64,000 nucleotides of DNA from Proteobacteria bacterium ST_bin12. GTDB taxonomy: Bacteria > Pseudomonadota > Gammaproteobacteria > Burkholderiales > Methylophilaceae. Below are positions 23,661 to 32,040 of this stretch, piece after piece. The stretch covers positions 124,001-188,000 of the forward strand of contig MSXP01000005.1 in assembly GCA_002083635.1 (NCBI GenBank), read 5' to 3'. Made by a program: the position numbers and the translations under genes. The notes beneath the pieces are model-generated. The model worked only from the letters and a program-made list of their open reading frames with translations, had not been told where the DNA came from and searched no databases. The first letter of the stretch is position 1. Each line of letters starts with the position of its first letter.

Positions 23661-24635
23661 TTATGCAAATTTACGTCTAAAGCCTGCCAAACCTAATAAA
23701 GCTGAACCAAATAACCAAGCTGCTGCTGGCACTGGCACTGCTGATGGCGCCGCGGTTAAACCTCTTAAAGTACCGTTAAAAAGACCAGCGAGCGTTGCTT
23801 GGCCATTTTGCAAGTTAATGCTGTACAAATTAGTTGCCGCATCTCTAGCGCCTGGGCCACTAACGATAGTTAACGCAGCAAATGCAAAGCTATCACTGAA
23901 TATCTCAAATCCATCAGCGCTCACAATATCAACGCCTTCACCCAATCCTAAGTTGCCCACTGTGACGATATTTGGTGCATTAAAGTTAGAAGTTGCTAAA
24001 ACATTACCATTAGCATCTCTAAGCGGCACATGCAGATTCAATGTATTCGTGTCGCTGTTAATGTAATAAAGCTGTGTAGAACCCAATGGGCCGTTAGGAG
24101 TTGAATTAGTATAAGCGGCGGCTGAATAGCCAGTGCCAATGTTGCTAGCCGTGTTGCCTACTACACCTGCTACAGCTGCGCCTGTATTCACATTTATGGC
24201 TAAATTATCGCCAGCTGTATTAATAAAACGCAGTGAAGCACCACCAGCAAAATCGGCAACTGGGTTAAAGTCGAAACCGTAACCTACACTTGGTCGAATA
24301 CTGTAAGGAGTCGACACATCACCAGAGACTGTTCTTAACCCCGCAACAAAAGTTGCTTGGCCAGTGGAACTTAGCGTATAAATATTATTGGCATCGCTGA
24401 CGCCGTAAATGGTGTTGTTAGAAGGTCTTAAATCGATACCAACTAATCTTTCTCCACCACTCAGGCCATTAATACCAACTAATGTAGAAGCAGCAACGTT
24501 TGTAGAATCAAAAAAAGCAAGTTGATTTGAAGTCGTAAGCCCCACTAAACTTGCAGCATTTGCTACGTTTAATACTGATACGCTTGCAATAAAGCCCAGC
24601 GCGAGTGCAATCTTCGATAATCTGATTTTCATCAT
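23661..24635 (-). CDS. DUF4394 domain PEP-CTERM sorting protein
   Basis: A 324-aa exported protein. A signal peptide ends near NVANAA. The body resembles DUF4394: LVGLTTSNQLAFFDS, GERLVGIDLRPSNNTIYGVS and the FDFNPVADFAGGASLRFIN strand, a beta-propeller-like fold. The C-terminus is the exosortase tail VPVPAAAWLFGSALL followed by GLAGFRRKFA. It starts at ATGATG after GGAG; the second ATG has the better spacing. Function beyond surface or extracellular sorting is unknown. Confidence 0.88.
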   Translation of the reverse strand: MMKIRLSKIALALGFIASVSVLNVANAASLVGLTTSNQLAFFDSTNVAASTLVGINGLSGGERLVGIDLRPSNNTIYGVSDANNIYTLSSTGQATFVAGLRTVSGDVSTPYSIRPSVGYGFDFNPVADFAGGASLRFINTAGDNLAINVNTGAAVAGVVGNTASNIGTGYSAAAYTNSTPNGPLGSTQLYYINSDTNTLNLHVPLRDANGNVLATSNFNAPNIVTVGNLGLGEGVDIVSADGFEIFSDSFAFAALTIVSGPGARDAATNLYSINLQNGQATLAGLFNGTLRGLTAAPSAVPVPAAAWLFGSALLGLAGFRRKFA

Positions 24636-24773
24636 AAATCTCCAAAAAATTAAAATGCAAAATAAATAAAAAAGTAAGAAAAATAAGTAATCAATGCGGA
24701 TTCAATTAATCCATATTGGATTACGTAACTTAACTGAGAATAGATGCAGATTTATGACAAAAATAGGCCGCAT

Positions 24774-24789
24774 TAGCCCGAATGGGCTA
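24774..24789. promoter_or_regulatory. 16-bp perfect-arm palindrome upstream of PEP-CTERM gene
   Basis: TAGCCCGAATGGGCTA: the 6-base arms TAGCCC and GGGCTA are perfect inverse complements with a 4-base spacer. It lies about 139 bases before the start of the gene at 24635 (and 138 bases before hrcA on the other side). Matches the motif at 14542-14557. Confidence 0.5.
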
Positions 24790-24926
24790 TTAAAAAAGTC
24801 TCAAAATGACCGTTTTAAATTTTGTCATCAAAATGAAATCTAATTTCAAGTATTGAATCTCACCGATAAAGCCGCATTTAAGGCAAAATATCAACTTAAC
24901 TTAACCAGTTTTTACAGTCGAATATT

Positions 24927-25937
24927 TTGGATAAACGCGCGCAAATTTTATTAAAAACCTTAGTTGAACATTACATCAGTGATGGTCAGCCGATTGGTTC
25001 GCGCACGTTGTTGCAGCACAGCGGCTTAGATGTTAGCCCTGCGACTATTCGCAATGTGATGAGCGACCTTGAACATTTAGGGTTTGTCGCCAGCCCGCAC
25101 ACTTCGGCTGGGCGCATTCCTACGCAAAAGGGCTATCGCTTATTTGTCGATTCAGTCTTAACAGTACAGCCATTAGAAAACCAGGCAATTGCGCATTTAA
25201 AAAGCGGGTTAAATTCACCAAACCAAAGTGAATTGATTAACAGCGCGGCTGATATGCTATCGCAGCTAACACAATTTGCTGGGGTGGTGATGATTCCTAA
25301 ACGGCAGCGCGTAGCATTTAAACATTTAGAATTTTTGCCGCTGACCGAAAAGCGTATTTTGGTGATTATTGTGACTAGCGATGGCAATGTGCAAAATCGT
25401 ATTATTTTGTCTGAAAAGCCTTATTCTGCGAGCGAGTTAACCCAAGCCAGCAACTACTTTAACGCCCATTTTGCTGGTCAAACTTTTGATGAAGTGCACC
25501 TTAAATTGCATGCCGAACTGCAGCAGATGCAAACCGACATGAATAAATTAATGTCTGCCGCCCTAGAAGCCAGCAATAAAGCCGCTAATAATGATGGCGT
25601 GGTAATTGCAGGCGAGCGTAATTTGTTGCAAGTCGATGAGTTATCGACCAACGTGAATAGCTTGCGCAAATTATTTGAAGTGTTTGAGCGTCGCACCAGC
25701 CTGATGCAGCTATTGGATAATAGCCAGCGTGCAGAAGGCATTCAAATTTTTATCGGCAACGAAAGTGGCTATTTGCCTCTGGACGAATGTAGCATGGTGA
25801 CCGCGCCTTATGAGGCAGACGGTCAAGTGGTGGGCACTTTAGGCGTAATTGGCCCAACCAGAATGGCGTATGAGCGCGTGATTCCGATTGTAGATGTGAC
25901 TGCAAAACTACTATCAAATGCTTTATCCAATACCTAG
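24927..25937 (+). CDS. hrcA: Heat-inducible transcription repressor HrcA
   Basis: Repressor of chaperone genes through CIRCE operators (336 aa). The N-terminal winged helix is visible as YISDGQPIGSRTLL and SPATIRNVMSDLEHLGF, followed by SPHTSAGRIPTQKGYRLFVD, the family signature. A GAF-like C-terminal part has the closing GTLGVIGPTRMAYERVIP segment. The start is TTG, giving the conserved MDKRAQILLKTLVE. It is 24 kb from the dnaK cluster. Confidence 0.96.
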   Translation: MDKRAQILLKTLVEHYISDGQPIGSRTLLQHSGLDVSPATIRNVMSDLEHLGFVASPHTSAGRIPTQKGYRLFVDSVLTVQPLENQAIAHLKSGLNSPNQSELINSAADMLSQLTQFAGVVMIPKRQRVAFKHLEFLPLTEKRILVIIVTSDGNVQNRIILSEKPYSASELTQASNYFNAHFAGQTFDEVHLKLHAELQQMQTDMNKLMSAALEASNKAANNDGVVIAGERNLLQVDELSTNVNSLRKLFEVFERRTSLMQLLDNSQRAEGIQIFIGNESGYLPLDECSMVTAPYEADGQVVGTLGVIGPTRMAYERVIPIVDVTAKLLSNALSNT

Positions 25938-26106
25938 TTTTTAAGCGTCCAACTGCTTTAACTACGCGTCTTTGTCAGACAATACTGACAGCACAAACAG
26001 ATTTATCCCTATATTTTTTAATCACCCTAAATTGCAAAATACACGTTATGCAGCATAAACCGTGGTATCGCTTGAGCATCAGGCATAACAGATTAGGAGA
26101 AATAAA

Positions 26107-26325
26107 ATGAACGCATTTAATAGCAAAAAATTAACCTCATTATTAGTGTTAACTTGCGCACTCAGTATGAGCGCTTGTAGCAGTATGTCGACGCGCGATA
26201 AAGCAACCGCGGCAGGTGCGGCTATAGGCGGTGTTGCAGGCGCAGTACTCACTGGCGGCAGTGGCATTGGTACAGTGGGTGGCGCAGCGGTAGGCGGCAT
26301 TATTGGCAATCAGGTTGGCAAATAG
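26107..26325 (+). CDS. Glycine-zipper lipoprotein (OsmB-like)
   Basis: A 72-aa lipoprotein: signal peptide with lipobox MSAC (Cys24), then a Gly/Ala-rich segment with GxxxG repeats (AAGAAIGGVAGAVLTGGSG, VGGAAVGGIIGNQVG), the glycine-zipper pattern of OsmB/SlyB-like outer-membrane lipoproteins. Such proteins are often induced by osmotic or envelope stress. TTAGGAGA precedes the ATG. It is followed 25 bases later by a DUF3185 gene, likely one operon. Confidence 0.85.
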   Translation: MNAFNSKKLTSLLVLTCALSMSACSSMSTRDKATAAGAAIGGVAGAVLTGGSGIGTVGGAAVGGIIGNQVGK

Positions 26326-26350
26326 CACAATTAATTAAGGGGAAACTAAA

Positions 26351-26569
26351 ATGGATACAACAAAAATGATTGGCGTTATTTTGCTGGTGCTGGGCGGCTT
26401 AGGTTTGGCGTACGGCGGCTTTAGCTATACCAAAGATAGCACCAAAGCCAAAATCGGCCCAATTGAATTAAAAGTAGCAGAAAAAGAACAAGTCAATATT
26501 CCGTTATGGGGCAGCATTGCGGCGCTTGCAGTGGGCGGTATTTTGCTGGTTTCTGGCAAGCGTAAATAA
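26351..26569 (+). CDS. DUF3185 family small membrane protein
   Basis: A 72-aa protein with two helices: MIGVILLVLGGLGLAYGGFSYT at the N-terminus and IPLWGSIAALAVGGILLVSG at the C-terminus, joined by a polar loop with GPIELKVAEKEQVNIP. This layout fits DUF3185. Function unknown. AAGGGGAAA precedes the ATG, and a strong terminator follows. Confidence 0.83.
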   Translation: MDTTKMIGVILLVLGGLGLAYGGFSYTKDSTKAKIGPIELKVAEKEQVNIPLWGSIAALAVGGILLVSGKRK

Positions 26570-26591
26570 TAAAAATCAATTTGTATTGATT

Positions 26592-26617
26592 AAAGGCGCA
26601 AATTTGCGCCTTTTTTA
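26592..26617 (+). terminator. Intrinsic terminator after DUF3185 gene
   Basis: AAAGGCGCAAA pairs with TTTGCGCCTTT, followed directly by a T tract. Confidence 0.92.
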
Positions 26618-26725
26618 TTATTGACTTAACCCAATTAATTGACCGAATTTTTTAAAATCTTACTTTCAATGCTTTTGCATATTTTCTGCATAGCTATTGG
26701 CGCGCGTTTACACTAAAATCGCAGC

Positions 26726-27841
26726 ATGACTTATTACAATCCCGAACCCCCTTTTACGCATGGCGACCAACTCAAAGTTGGTATTCTAATCGCTAACTTA
26801 GGTACGCCAGATGCTGCAACCTCTAGCGCATTGCGACGCTATTTACGGCAATTTTTAAGCGATACGCGAGTTGTAGAAATTCCACGCGCGATTTGGTGGC
26901 TTATTTTAAACGGCATTATTTTGGTGATTCGCCCCAGAAAATCCGCCGCAAAATATGCGCAAGTATGGACGCCAGAGGGCTCTCCCTTGCTGGCACATGC
27001 ACAAAAACAAACCCAATTGTTGAGTGGATTTTTGGTGCAAAAAATACAATCACCCTTTGCGATAGAGCTGGGCATGAGCTACGGCAACCCCAGCATGCAA
27101 GCGGCGCTTGAAAAATTAAAAGCCCAGCATTGCGACCGTATTTTGGTGTTTCCACTATTTCCGCAATACGCTGCAAGCAGTACCGCTGCTGTTTTTGACG
27201 CAGTATGGAAAGTGTTGCTCAAAATGCGCAATGTGCCTGCTGTGCGCACTGTGCGCAACTATCACGACCATCCTGCTTATATTGCCGCCTTGGCAAAAAG
27301 TGTGCAGGCTTATTGGAAAATTAACCATAAACCGAGCAAGCTGGTGATGAGCTTTCATGGCGTACCTAAAGTGCACTTAACCAAAGGCGACCCTTACCAC
27401 TGCGCTTGCCACAAAACAGGCCGATTATTGGCTGAGGCATTGGGTTTAGGCAAGGATGAATACACTATCGCGTTTCAATCGCGCTTTGGCAAACAAGAGT
27501 GGTTAAAGCCTTATTTGGCAGGTGTTCTAGAAGACTTAGGCAAAGCCAAAACCAAGCGGATTGATGTAATTTGCCCTGGATTTAGTAGCGATTGTTTAGA
27601 AACTTTAGAAGAGATTGCCATGGAAGGCAAAGAGATTTTCACCCATGCGGGTGGCGGTGAATATCACTATATTCCGGCCTTAAACGAAAATGAGGATTGG
27701 ATTCACGCCATGACAGAAATCGCGCTGGAAAATCTGCAAGGTTGGGTAACTACGGATAGTTTTGGTAATTGGGTTAGCGCGCAAGCGAAAAAAGACAATG
27801 AATTGACCAAAATGCGCGCGCAAGCCATGGGTGCTAATTAA
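26726..27841 (+). CDS. hemH: Ferrochelatase
   Basis: Inserts ferrous iron into protoporphyrin IX, the last step of heme synthesis (371 aa). Signatures: VGILIANLGTPDAATSSALRR at the N-terminus, LAHAQKQ, MSYGNPSM, FPLFPQYAASSTAA, the active-site SFHGVPKVH, FQSRFGKQEWLKPY and VICPGFSSDCLETLEEI. The hrcA-hemH linkage is common in betaproteobacteria. Full length with a C-terminal extension of about 20 residues. Confidence 0.97.
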   Translation: MTYYNPEPPFTHGDQLKVGILIANLGTPDAATSSALRRYLRQFLSDTRVVEIPRAIWWLILNGIILVIRPRKSAAKYAQVWTPEGSPLLAHAQKQTQLLSGFLVQKIQSPFAIELGMSYGNPSMQAALEKLKAQHCDRILVFPLFPQYAASSTAAVFDAVWKVLLKMRNVPAVRTVRNYHDHPAYIAALAKSVQAYWKINHKPSKLVMSFHGVPKVHLTKGDPYHCACHKTGRLLAEALGLGKDEYTIAFQSRFGKQEWLKPYLAGVLEDLGKAKTKRIDVICPGFSSDCLETLEEIAMEGKEIFTHAGGGEYHYIPALNENEDWIHAMTEIALENLQGWVTTDSFGNWVSAQAKKDNELTKMRAQAMGAN

Positions 27842-27880
27842 CAGGCCAGCTAATCAATAGGCGCGCAAAACAATAAGCGT

Positions 27881-27886
27881 TATAAT
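27881..27886 (+). promoter_or_regulatory. Possible -10 box for the heptose operon
   Basis: A TATAAT hexamer lies 29 bases before the hldD start. No good -35 is visible at the right distance, so this is tentative. Confidence 0.35.
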
Positions 27887-27915
27887 TTCATCTTTAAGTA
27901 AATAGTGGCGCAATT

Positions 27916-28917
27916 ATGATTGTAATTACAGGCGGGGCGGGCATGATTGGTAGCGTAATCGCCTGGCACCTTAACAAAAAATTGGGTCGAAATGACTTGG
28001 TTATTGTTGATCATATTACGCATGAAGAGCAATGGCAAAATCTTGTGCATCGCCAATATATTGAATACTTGGATAAAGACCAGCTATTTGATTTTTTAGA
28101 CGGCAATGATGGTGATGTTGAAATTGATGCTGTCATTCATATGGGCGCAATCAGCGCGACCACAGAGCGCGATTACAATAAATTAGTAGAAGCCAATATT
28201 CATTACAGCCAAGATTTATGGGGCTGGTGCGCTGAGCATGAAGTACCGTTTTTTTATGCGAGCTCTGCCGCCACTTATGGCGATGGTGCTGCTGGCTATG
28301 ATGATGTCAGCATTGATAAATTACGCCCACTGAATGGTTATGGCTATTCAAAACATTTTTTTGATCAATGGGCTTTACGTCAAGTCGCCGAAAACGAACC
28401 GCAGCCACCCGCATGGGCTGGCTTTAAGTTTTTTAATGTGTACGGCCCAAACGAATACCACAAAGAGCGCATGGCCAGCGTGGCTTTTCACACCTTTAAT
28501 CAGGTAAAAACCACTGGCGGCATGAAGTTATTCAAAAGCAATAAAGCCGACTTTGCAGATGGTATGCAAATGCGCGATTTTGTTTATGTAAAAGATTGCG
28601 CCGACATTATTGTGCACTTTTTTGACCAAGCCACTAACACAAAAAAACCATGTAAAAATGGCATCTATAATATTGGCACAGGCAAAGCGCGCAGCTTCAA
28701 AGATTTAGCCAGTGCCGTAATGCATAGCATGGATAAAACGCCGCATATCGACTTCATTGATATGCCTGAAGATTTGCAAGGCAAATACCAATACTTTACA
28801 CAAGCCAATGTTGCTAAATTGCGCGCAGCGGGCTACACCAAGCCATTTACAAGCCTTGAAGATGGTGTCAAAGATTACGTTCAGAACTATCTATTAAGTG
28901 AGGACAAATACTGCTGA
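27916..28917 (+). CDS. hldD: ADP-L-glycero-D-manno-heptose 6-epimerase
   Basis: Last enzyme of ADP-heptose synthesis for the LPS inner core (333 aa). It is a short-chain-dehydrogenase-type epimerase: NAD-binding ITGGAGMIGSVIAWHLN at the N-terminus, SSAATYGDG with the catalytic Ser/Thr region, YGYSKHFFDQW with the Tyr-Lys pair, and NVYGPNEYHKERMASV. Its stop overlaps the gmhA start (TGATG), so translation is coupled. Confidence 0.97.
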   Translation: MIVITGGAGMIGSVIAWHLNKKLGRNDLVIVDHITHEEQWQNLVHRQYIEYLDKDQLFDFLDGNDGDVEIDAVIHMGAISATTERDYNKLVEANIHYSQDLWGWCAEHEVPFFYASSAATYGDGAAGYDDVSIDKLRPLNGYGYSKHFFDQWALRQVAENEPQPPAWAGFKFFNVYGPNEYHKERMASVAFHTFNQVKTTGGMKLFKSNKADFADGMQMRDFVYVKDCADIIVHFFDQATNTKKPCKNGIYNIGTGKARSFKDLASAVMHSMDKTPHIDFIDMPEDLQGKYQYFTQANVAKLRAAGYTKPFTSLEDGVKDYVQNYLLSEDKYC

Positions 28918-29477
28918 TGGATTATGTTGACTACTTAAAAAATGAGCACGCCGCGCATATGGCGATGTTCAACGCGCTTGAGCCACTATTCCCAATGATT
29001 AGTGCTGTTGGCATTAAGATGCAAGAGTGCATTAAAAATGGTGGCAAGATTTTGATTATGGGCAATGGCGGCAGCGCGGCAGATAGTCAGCACATTGCTG
29101 CCGAAATTGTGGGTCGCTTTAAAAAAGAACGCAAAGGCATGCCTGCGATTGCATTGACTACTGATACTTCAATCATCACCTCTGTGGGCAATGATTATGG
29201 CTATGACTACATTTTTGCGCGTCAAATTGAAGCTTTATGCCGACCAGAAGACTTAGTAATCGGCATCACCACCTCTGGCAATAGCGCCAACGTGGTCAGT
29301 GCCATGCAGGCGGCTAAAGAAATCGGCGCAACCACAATCGGCCTAACAGGCGGTAGCGGCGGCAAACTTAATAGCATTTGCGATTTTAATTTGGTCATGC
29401 CGTCCTCTGTCACCGCACGCATTCAAGAAGCACATATCTTTGTTGGGCATTCTTTATGTGAAATTTTAGAGTCATAA
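28917..29477 (+). CDS. gmhA: Sedoheptulose-7-phosphate isomerase
   Basis: First step of the ADP-heptose pathway: sedoheptulose-7-phosphate to D-glycero-D-manno-heptose-7-phosphate (186 aa). SIS domain with MGNGGSAADSQHIAAEIVGRF, TSGNSANVV and the C-terminal QEAHIFVGHSLCEILE. Overlaps hldD by one base and is followed by hldE after 9 bases. No gmhB was seen in this window. Confidence 0.95.
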   Translation: MDYVDYLKNEHAAHMAMFNALEPLFPMISAVGIKMQECIKNGGKILIMGNGGSAADSQHIAAEIVGRFKKERKGMPAIALTTDTSIITSVGNDYGYDYIFARQIEALCRPEDLVIGITTSGNSANVVSAMQAAKEIGATTIGLTGGSGGKLNSICDFNLVMPSSVTARIQEAHIFVGHSLCEILES

Positions 29478-29486
29478 ACTAAACGT

Positions 29487-30944
29487 ATGTCTGATATTTT
29501 TTTAGATGCTGTAAAACAATTTGGCAGTAAAAAACAGCACGCGCTAGTCATCGGTGATGTGATGCTAGATCGCTACTTAATCGGTTCTGTGGGCCGAATT
29601 TCGCCAGAAGCGCCGGTGCCGATTGTGCTGCTGAATCAGCAAAATGAGCGCGCAGGCGGCGCGGCGAATGTGGCGGCGAATCTGGCCCTGCTTGGCATTG
29701 AAACGCATATGATTGGCTGCGTGGGCGATGATTCTGAGGGCGCGACTTTGGTTAAGCTATTGCAGCAATTAGTTATTGATACCAGTGGCATCTACACCTC
29801 AAAAAGCCGCCCTACTATTGCCAAAACCCGCGTACTAAGCGGCCATCAGCAAATGCTGCGCTTAGACCAAGAAAGCAACGCCGCTTTTAATACGGACGAA
29901 AATGCTGGCTTAAATGCAGCAATTAAGCAGCAATTAGCCTTAAAACCTAGTGTGGTTATTTTGTCTGATTATGCAAAAGGCTTGTTAAGCGAAGCCACTT
30001 GCCAAGCCATTATTGCACAATGCAAAGCAGCAAACATTAAGGTGTTGGTTGATCCTAAAGGCCGCGATTACAGCAAATATAGTGGCGCAACGGCATTAAC
30101 ACCCAACAAAAAAGAAACCGCCGAAGCTTGCGATACGTATATTGATGATGCCGATTTAATCAGCAAAGCCAGCCACCTTAAACAAAAACTACAGCTTGAA
30201 TTTTTGGCGGTCACGCGTGGTGAAGAAGGCATTTCGCTAATTGATGAAAAAATGCATCACCTGCCCGCCATCGCTAAACAAGTATTTGATGTTTCTGGTG
30301 CAGGCGATACCGTGATTGCCACATTAGCGGCAGGCCTGCTGCATAATCTATCAGTGTTACAAAGCTTGCAGTTAGCCAATATTGCAGCCGCTGTGGTGGT
30401 GGGCAAAGTGGGGACAGTGCCTATCTCGCAGGCCGATTTGCTAGAAGCATTAGCCAGCCAACAAGGTAGCGAGCAGGCTAATAAAGTGTGCGATTTAGAC
30501 GCACTTAGCTTAAAAGTGAACGCTTGGAAAAGCGCTAATCAAAAAATCGTGTTCACTAATGGCTGCTTTGATTTATTGCATGCTGGACATGTTACCTATT
30601 TAGAGGCCGCCAAAAAGCGGGGCGATAAATTGATTTTGGGGCTAAACACAGACCGTTCAGTCAGCGCTATCAAAGGACCAACCCGTCCAGTTGTGCATGA
30701 AAATGATAGAGCGCGTGTACTAGCCGCGCTAGAAAGCGTAGACGCAGTTATCTTGTTTGATGAAGACACACCGCTAAATTTAATCAACGCCATTCAACCC
30801 AATGTGATTGCCAAAGGTAGCGATTACGCCGCAGAGCAAGTGGTTGGCGGCAAAGAAGTGCAAAGCTGGGGTGGTGAAATTGCGCTGATTGACTTAGTTG
30901 AAGGCCGCAGCACTAGCAACATTATTAAAAAAATGAATAGCTAG
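29487..30944 (+). CDS. hldE: Bifunctional heptose 7-phosphate kinase / heptose 1-phosphate adenylyltransferase
   Basis: 485 aa with both domains. The N-terminal ribokinase-type kinase (residues 1-320) has GDVMLDRYLIGSVGRISPEAP, GGAANVAANLALLG and the catalytic VSGAGDTVIATLA. The C-terminal nucleotidyltransferase (from about 340) has the KIVFTNGCFDLLHAGHVTYL signature with HxGH and KGPTRPV. The fusion is the usual form. Part of hldD-gmhA-hldE-waaF. Confidence 0.97.
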   Translation: MSDIFLDAVKQFGSKKQHALVIGDVMLDRYLIGSVGRISPEAPVPIVLLNQQNERAGGAANVAANLALLGIETHMIGCVGDDSEGATLVKLLQQLVIDTSGIYTSKSRPTIAKTRVLSGHQQMLRLDQESNAAFNTDENAGLNAAIKQQLALKPSVVILSDYAKGLLSEATCQAIIAQCKAANIKVLVDPKGRDYSKYSGATALTPNKKETAEACDTYIDDADLISKASHLKQKLQLEFLAVTRGEEGISLIDEKMHHLPAIAKQVFDVSGAGDTVIATLAAGLLHNLSVLQSLQLANIAAAVVVGKVGTVPISQADLLEALASQQGSEQANKVCDLDALSLKVNAWKSANQKIVFTNGCFDLLHAGHVTYLEAAKKRGDKLILGLNTDRSVSAIKGPTRPVVHENDRARVLAALESVDAVILFDEDTPLNLINAIQPNVIAKGSDYAAEQVVGGKEVQSWGGEIALIDLVEGRSTSNIIKKMNS

Positions 30945-30972
30945 AAAAAATTAAGCTAGCCCTTAATCGCAA

Positions 30973-32040
30973 ATGCTATCAGAACAAACTCTGCATTTAA
31001 AGCCTGAAAAAATACTCGTGCTTGGCCCAGCTTGGGTGGGTGATATGGTGTTGGCGCAAAGTCTATTTAAAACGCTAAAAGCTAAAAACCCAAATTGCAT
31101 AATTGATGTTGCGGCACCTGCGTGGACGTTACCCCTGTTAGAACGCATGCCAGAAGTTAATAGTAAAATAGCCTTAACTTTTAAGCATGGTGAATTGGCT
31201 TTTTGGCAGCGTATTGCTTTTGGTAAAAGTTTAAAGCAAGCAGGTTATACACAATCCATTATCCTCACCAATTCGTTTAAATCTGCCTTACTACCATGGG
31301 CTGCTGGCATCAAACAACGTACCAGTTTTTTGGGCGAAATGCGTTATGGCTTGATTAATGATATCCGTCCACTAGATAAAGCCGTTTTAAAAAAAACGGT
31401 AGAGCGTTTTGTATCTTTAGGTTTAAAACCCAATGAAACGCTACCAACACTGATTCCCAATCCGCAGCTTGTTACTAGCCCGCAAGCGGCATTTGCTACT
31501 CTTGCTAAACTCAATATTGCAACACCACAGTACAAAGTACTTGGCTTGTGCCCAGGCGCAGAATACGGCGAAGCCAAGCGCTGGCCAGCGGAATACTATG
31601 CAGAAGTCGCAAACGATAGCTTAAATAAAGGCTGGCAAGTCTGGCTGTTTGGTTCAGACAAAGATATCTCTGTCACCAGCCAAATTAACCAAATCACGCA
31701 AAATCGCTGCAATGATTTTGGTGGCAAAACAAAATTGGGCGAAGCAATAGATCTCATGTCTTTTTGCGATACCGTCATCAGCAACGACTCTGGCTTGATG
31801 CATATAGCGGCGGCGCTAATGAAAGAGAATAAAAAAAATAAAAAACTAATCGCCATTTTTGGCTCATCCGACCCTTACCACACACCACCTATGAGCGTAG
31901 ACGCCAAGATTGAGTATTTAGGGTTAGAATGCAGCCCATGTTTTAGAAGAGAGTGTCCGCTACAACATCTGAATTGTTTGAAAAAAATTCAACCAATTCA
32001 AATTATTAATAGCATTTTTAGCTCAGAAAGTTTGAATTGA
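30973..32040 (+). CDS. waaF: LPS heptosyltransferase II
   Basis: GT9 enzyme that adds the second heptose to the LPS inner core (355 aa), at the inner face of the cytoplasmic membrane. Typical pieces: KILVLGPAWVGDMVLAQSLF, VDVAAPAW-like strand, SFKSALLPWAAGIKQRTSF, GLCPGAEYGEAKRWP for the donor site, VISNDSGLMHIAAAL, and a Cys-rich LGLECSPCFRRECPLQHLNC near the end that is common in WaaF. Its stop overlaps the start of the next gene by 3 bases. Confidence 0.95.
   Translation: MLSEQTLHLKPEKILVLGPAWVGDMVLAQSLFKTLKAKNPNCIIDVAAPAWTLPLLERMPEVNSKIALTFKHGELAFWQRIAFGKSLKQAGYTQSIILTNSFKSALLPWAAGIKQRTSFLGEMRYGLINDIRPLDKAVLKKTVERFVSLGLKPNETLPTLIPNPQLVTSPQAAFATLAKLNIATPQYKVLGLCPGAEYGEAKRWPAEYYAEVANDSLNKGWQVWLFGSDKDISVTSQINQITQNRCNDFGGKTKLGEAIDLMSFCDTVISNDSGLMHIAAALMKENKKNKKLIAIFGSSDPYHTPPMSVDAKIEYLGLECSPCFRRECPLQHLNCLKKIQPIQIINSIFSSESLN

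Noticed and set aside
25133..25741. Minus-strand frames opposite hrcA
   Set aside because: Shadows of a well-supported gene, with no start context or family match.
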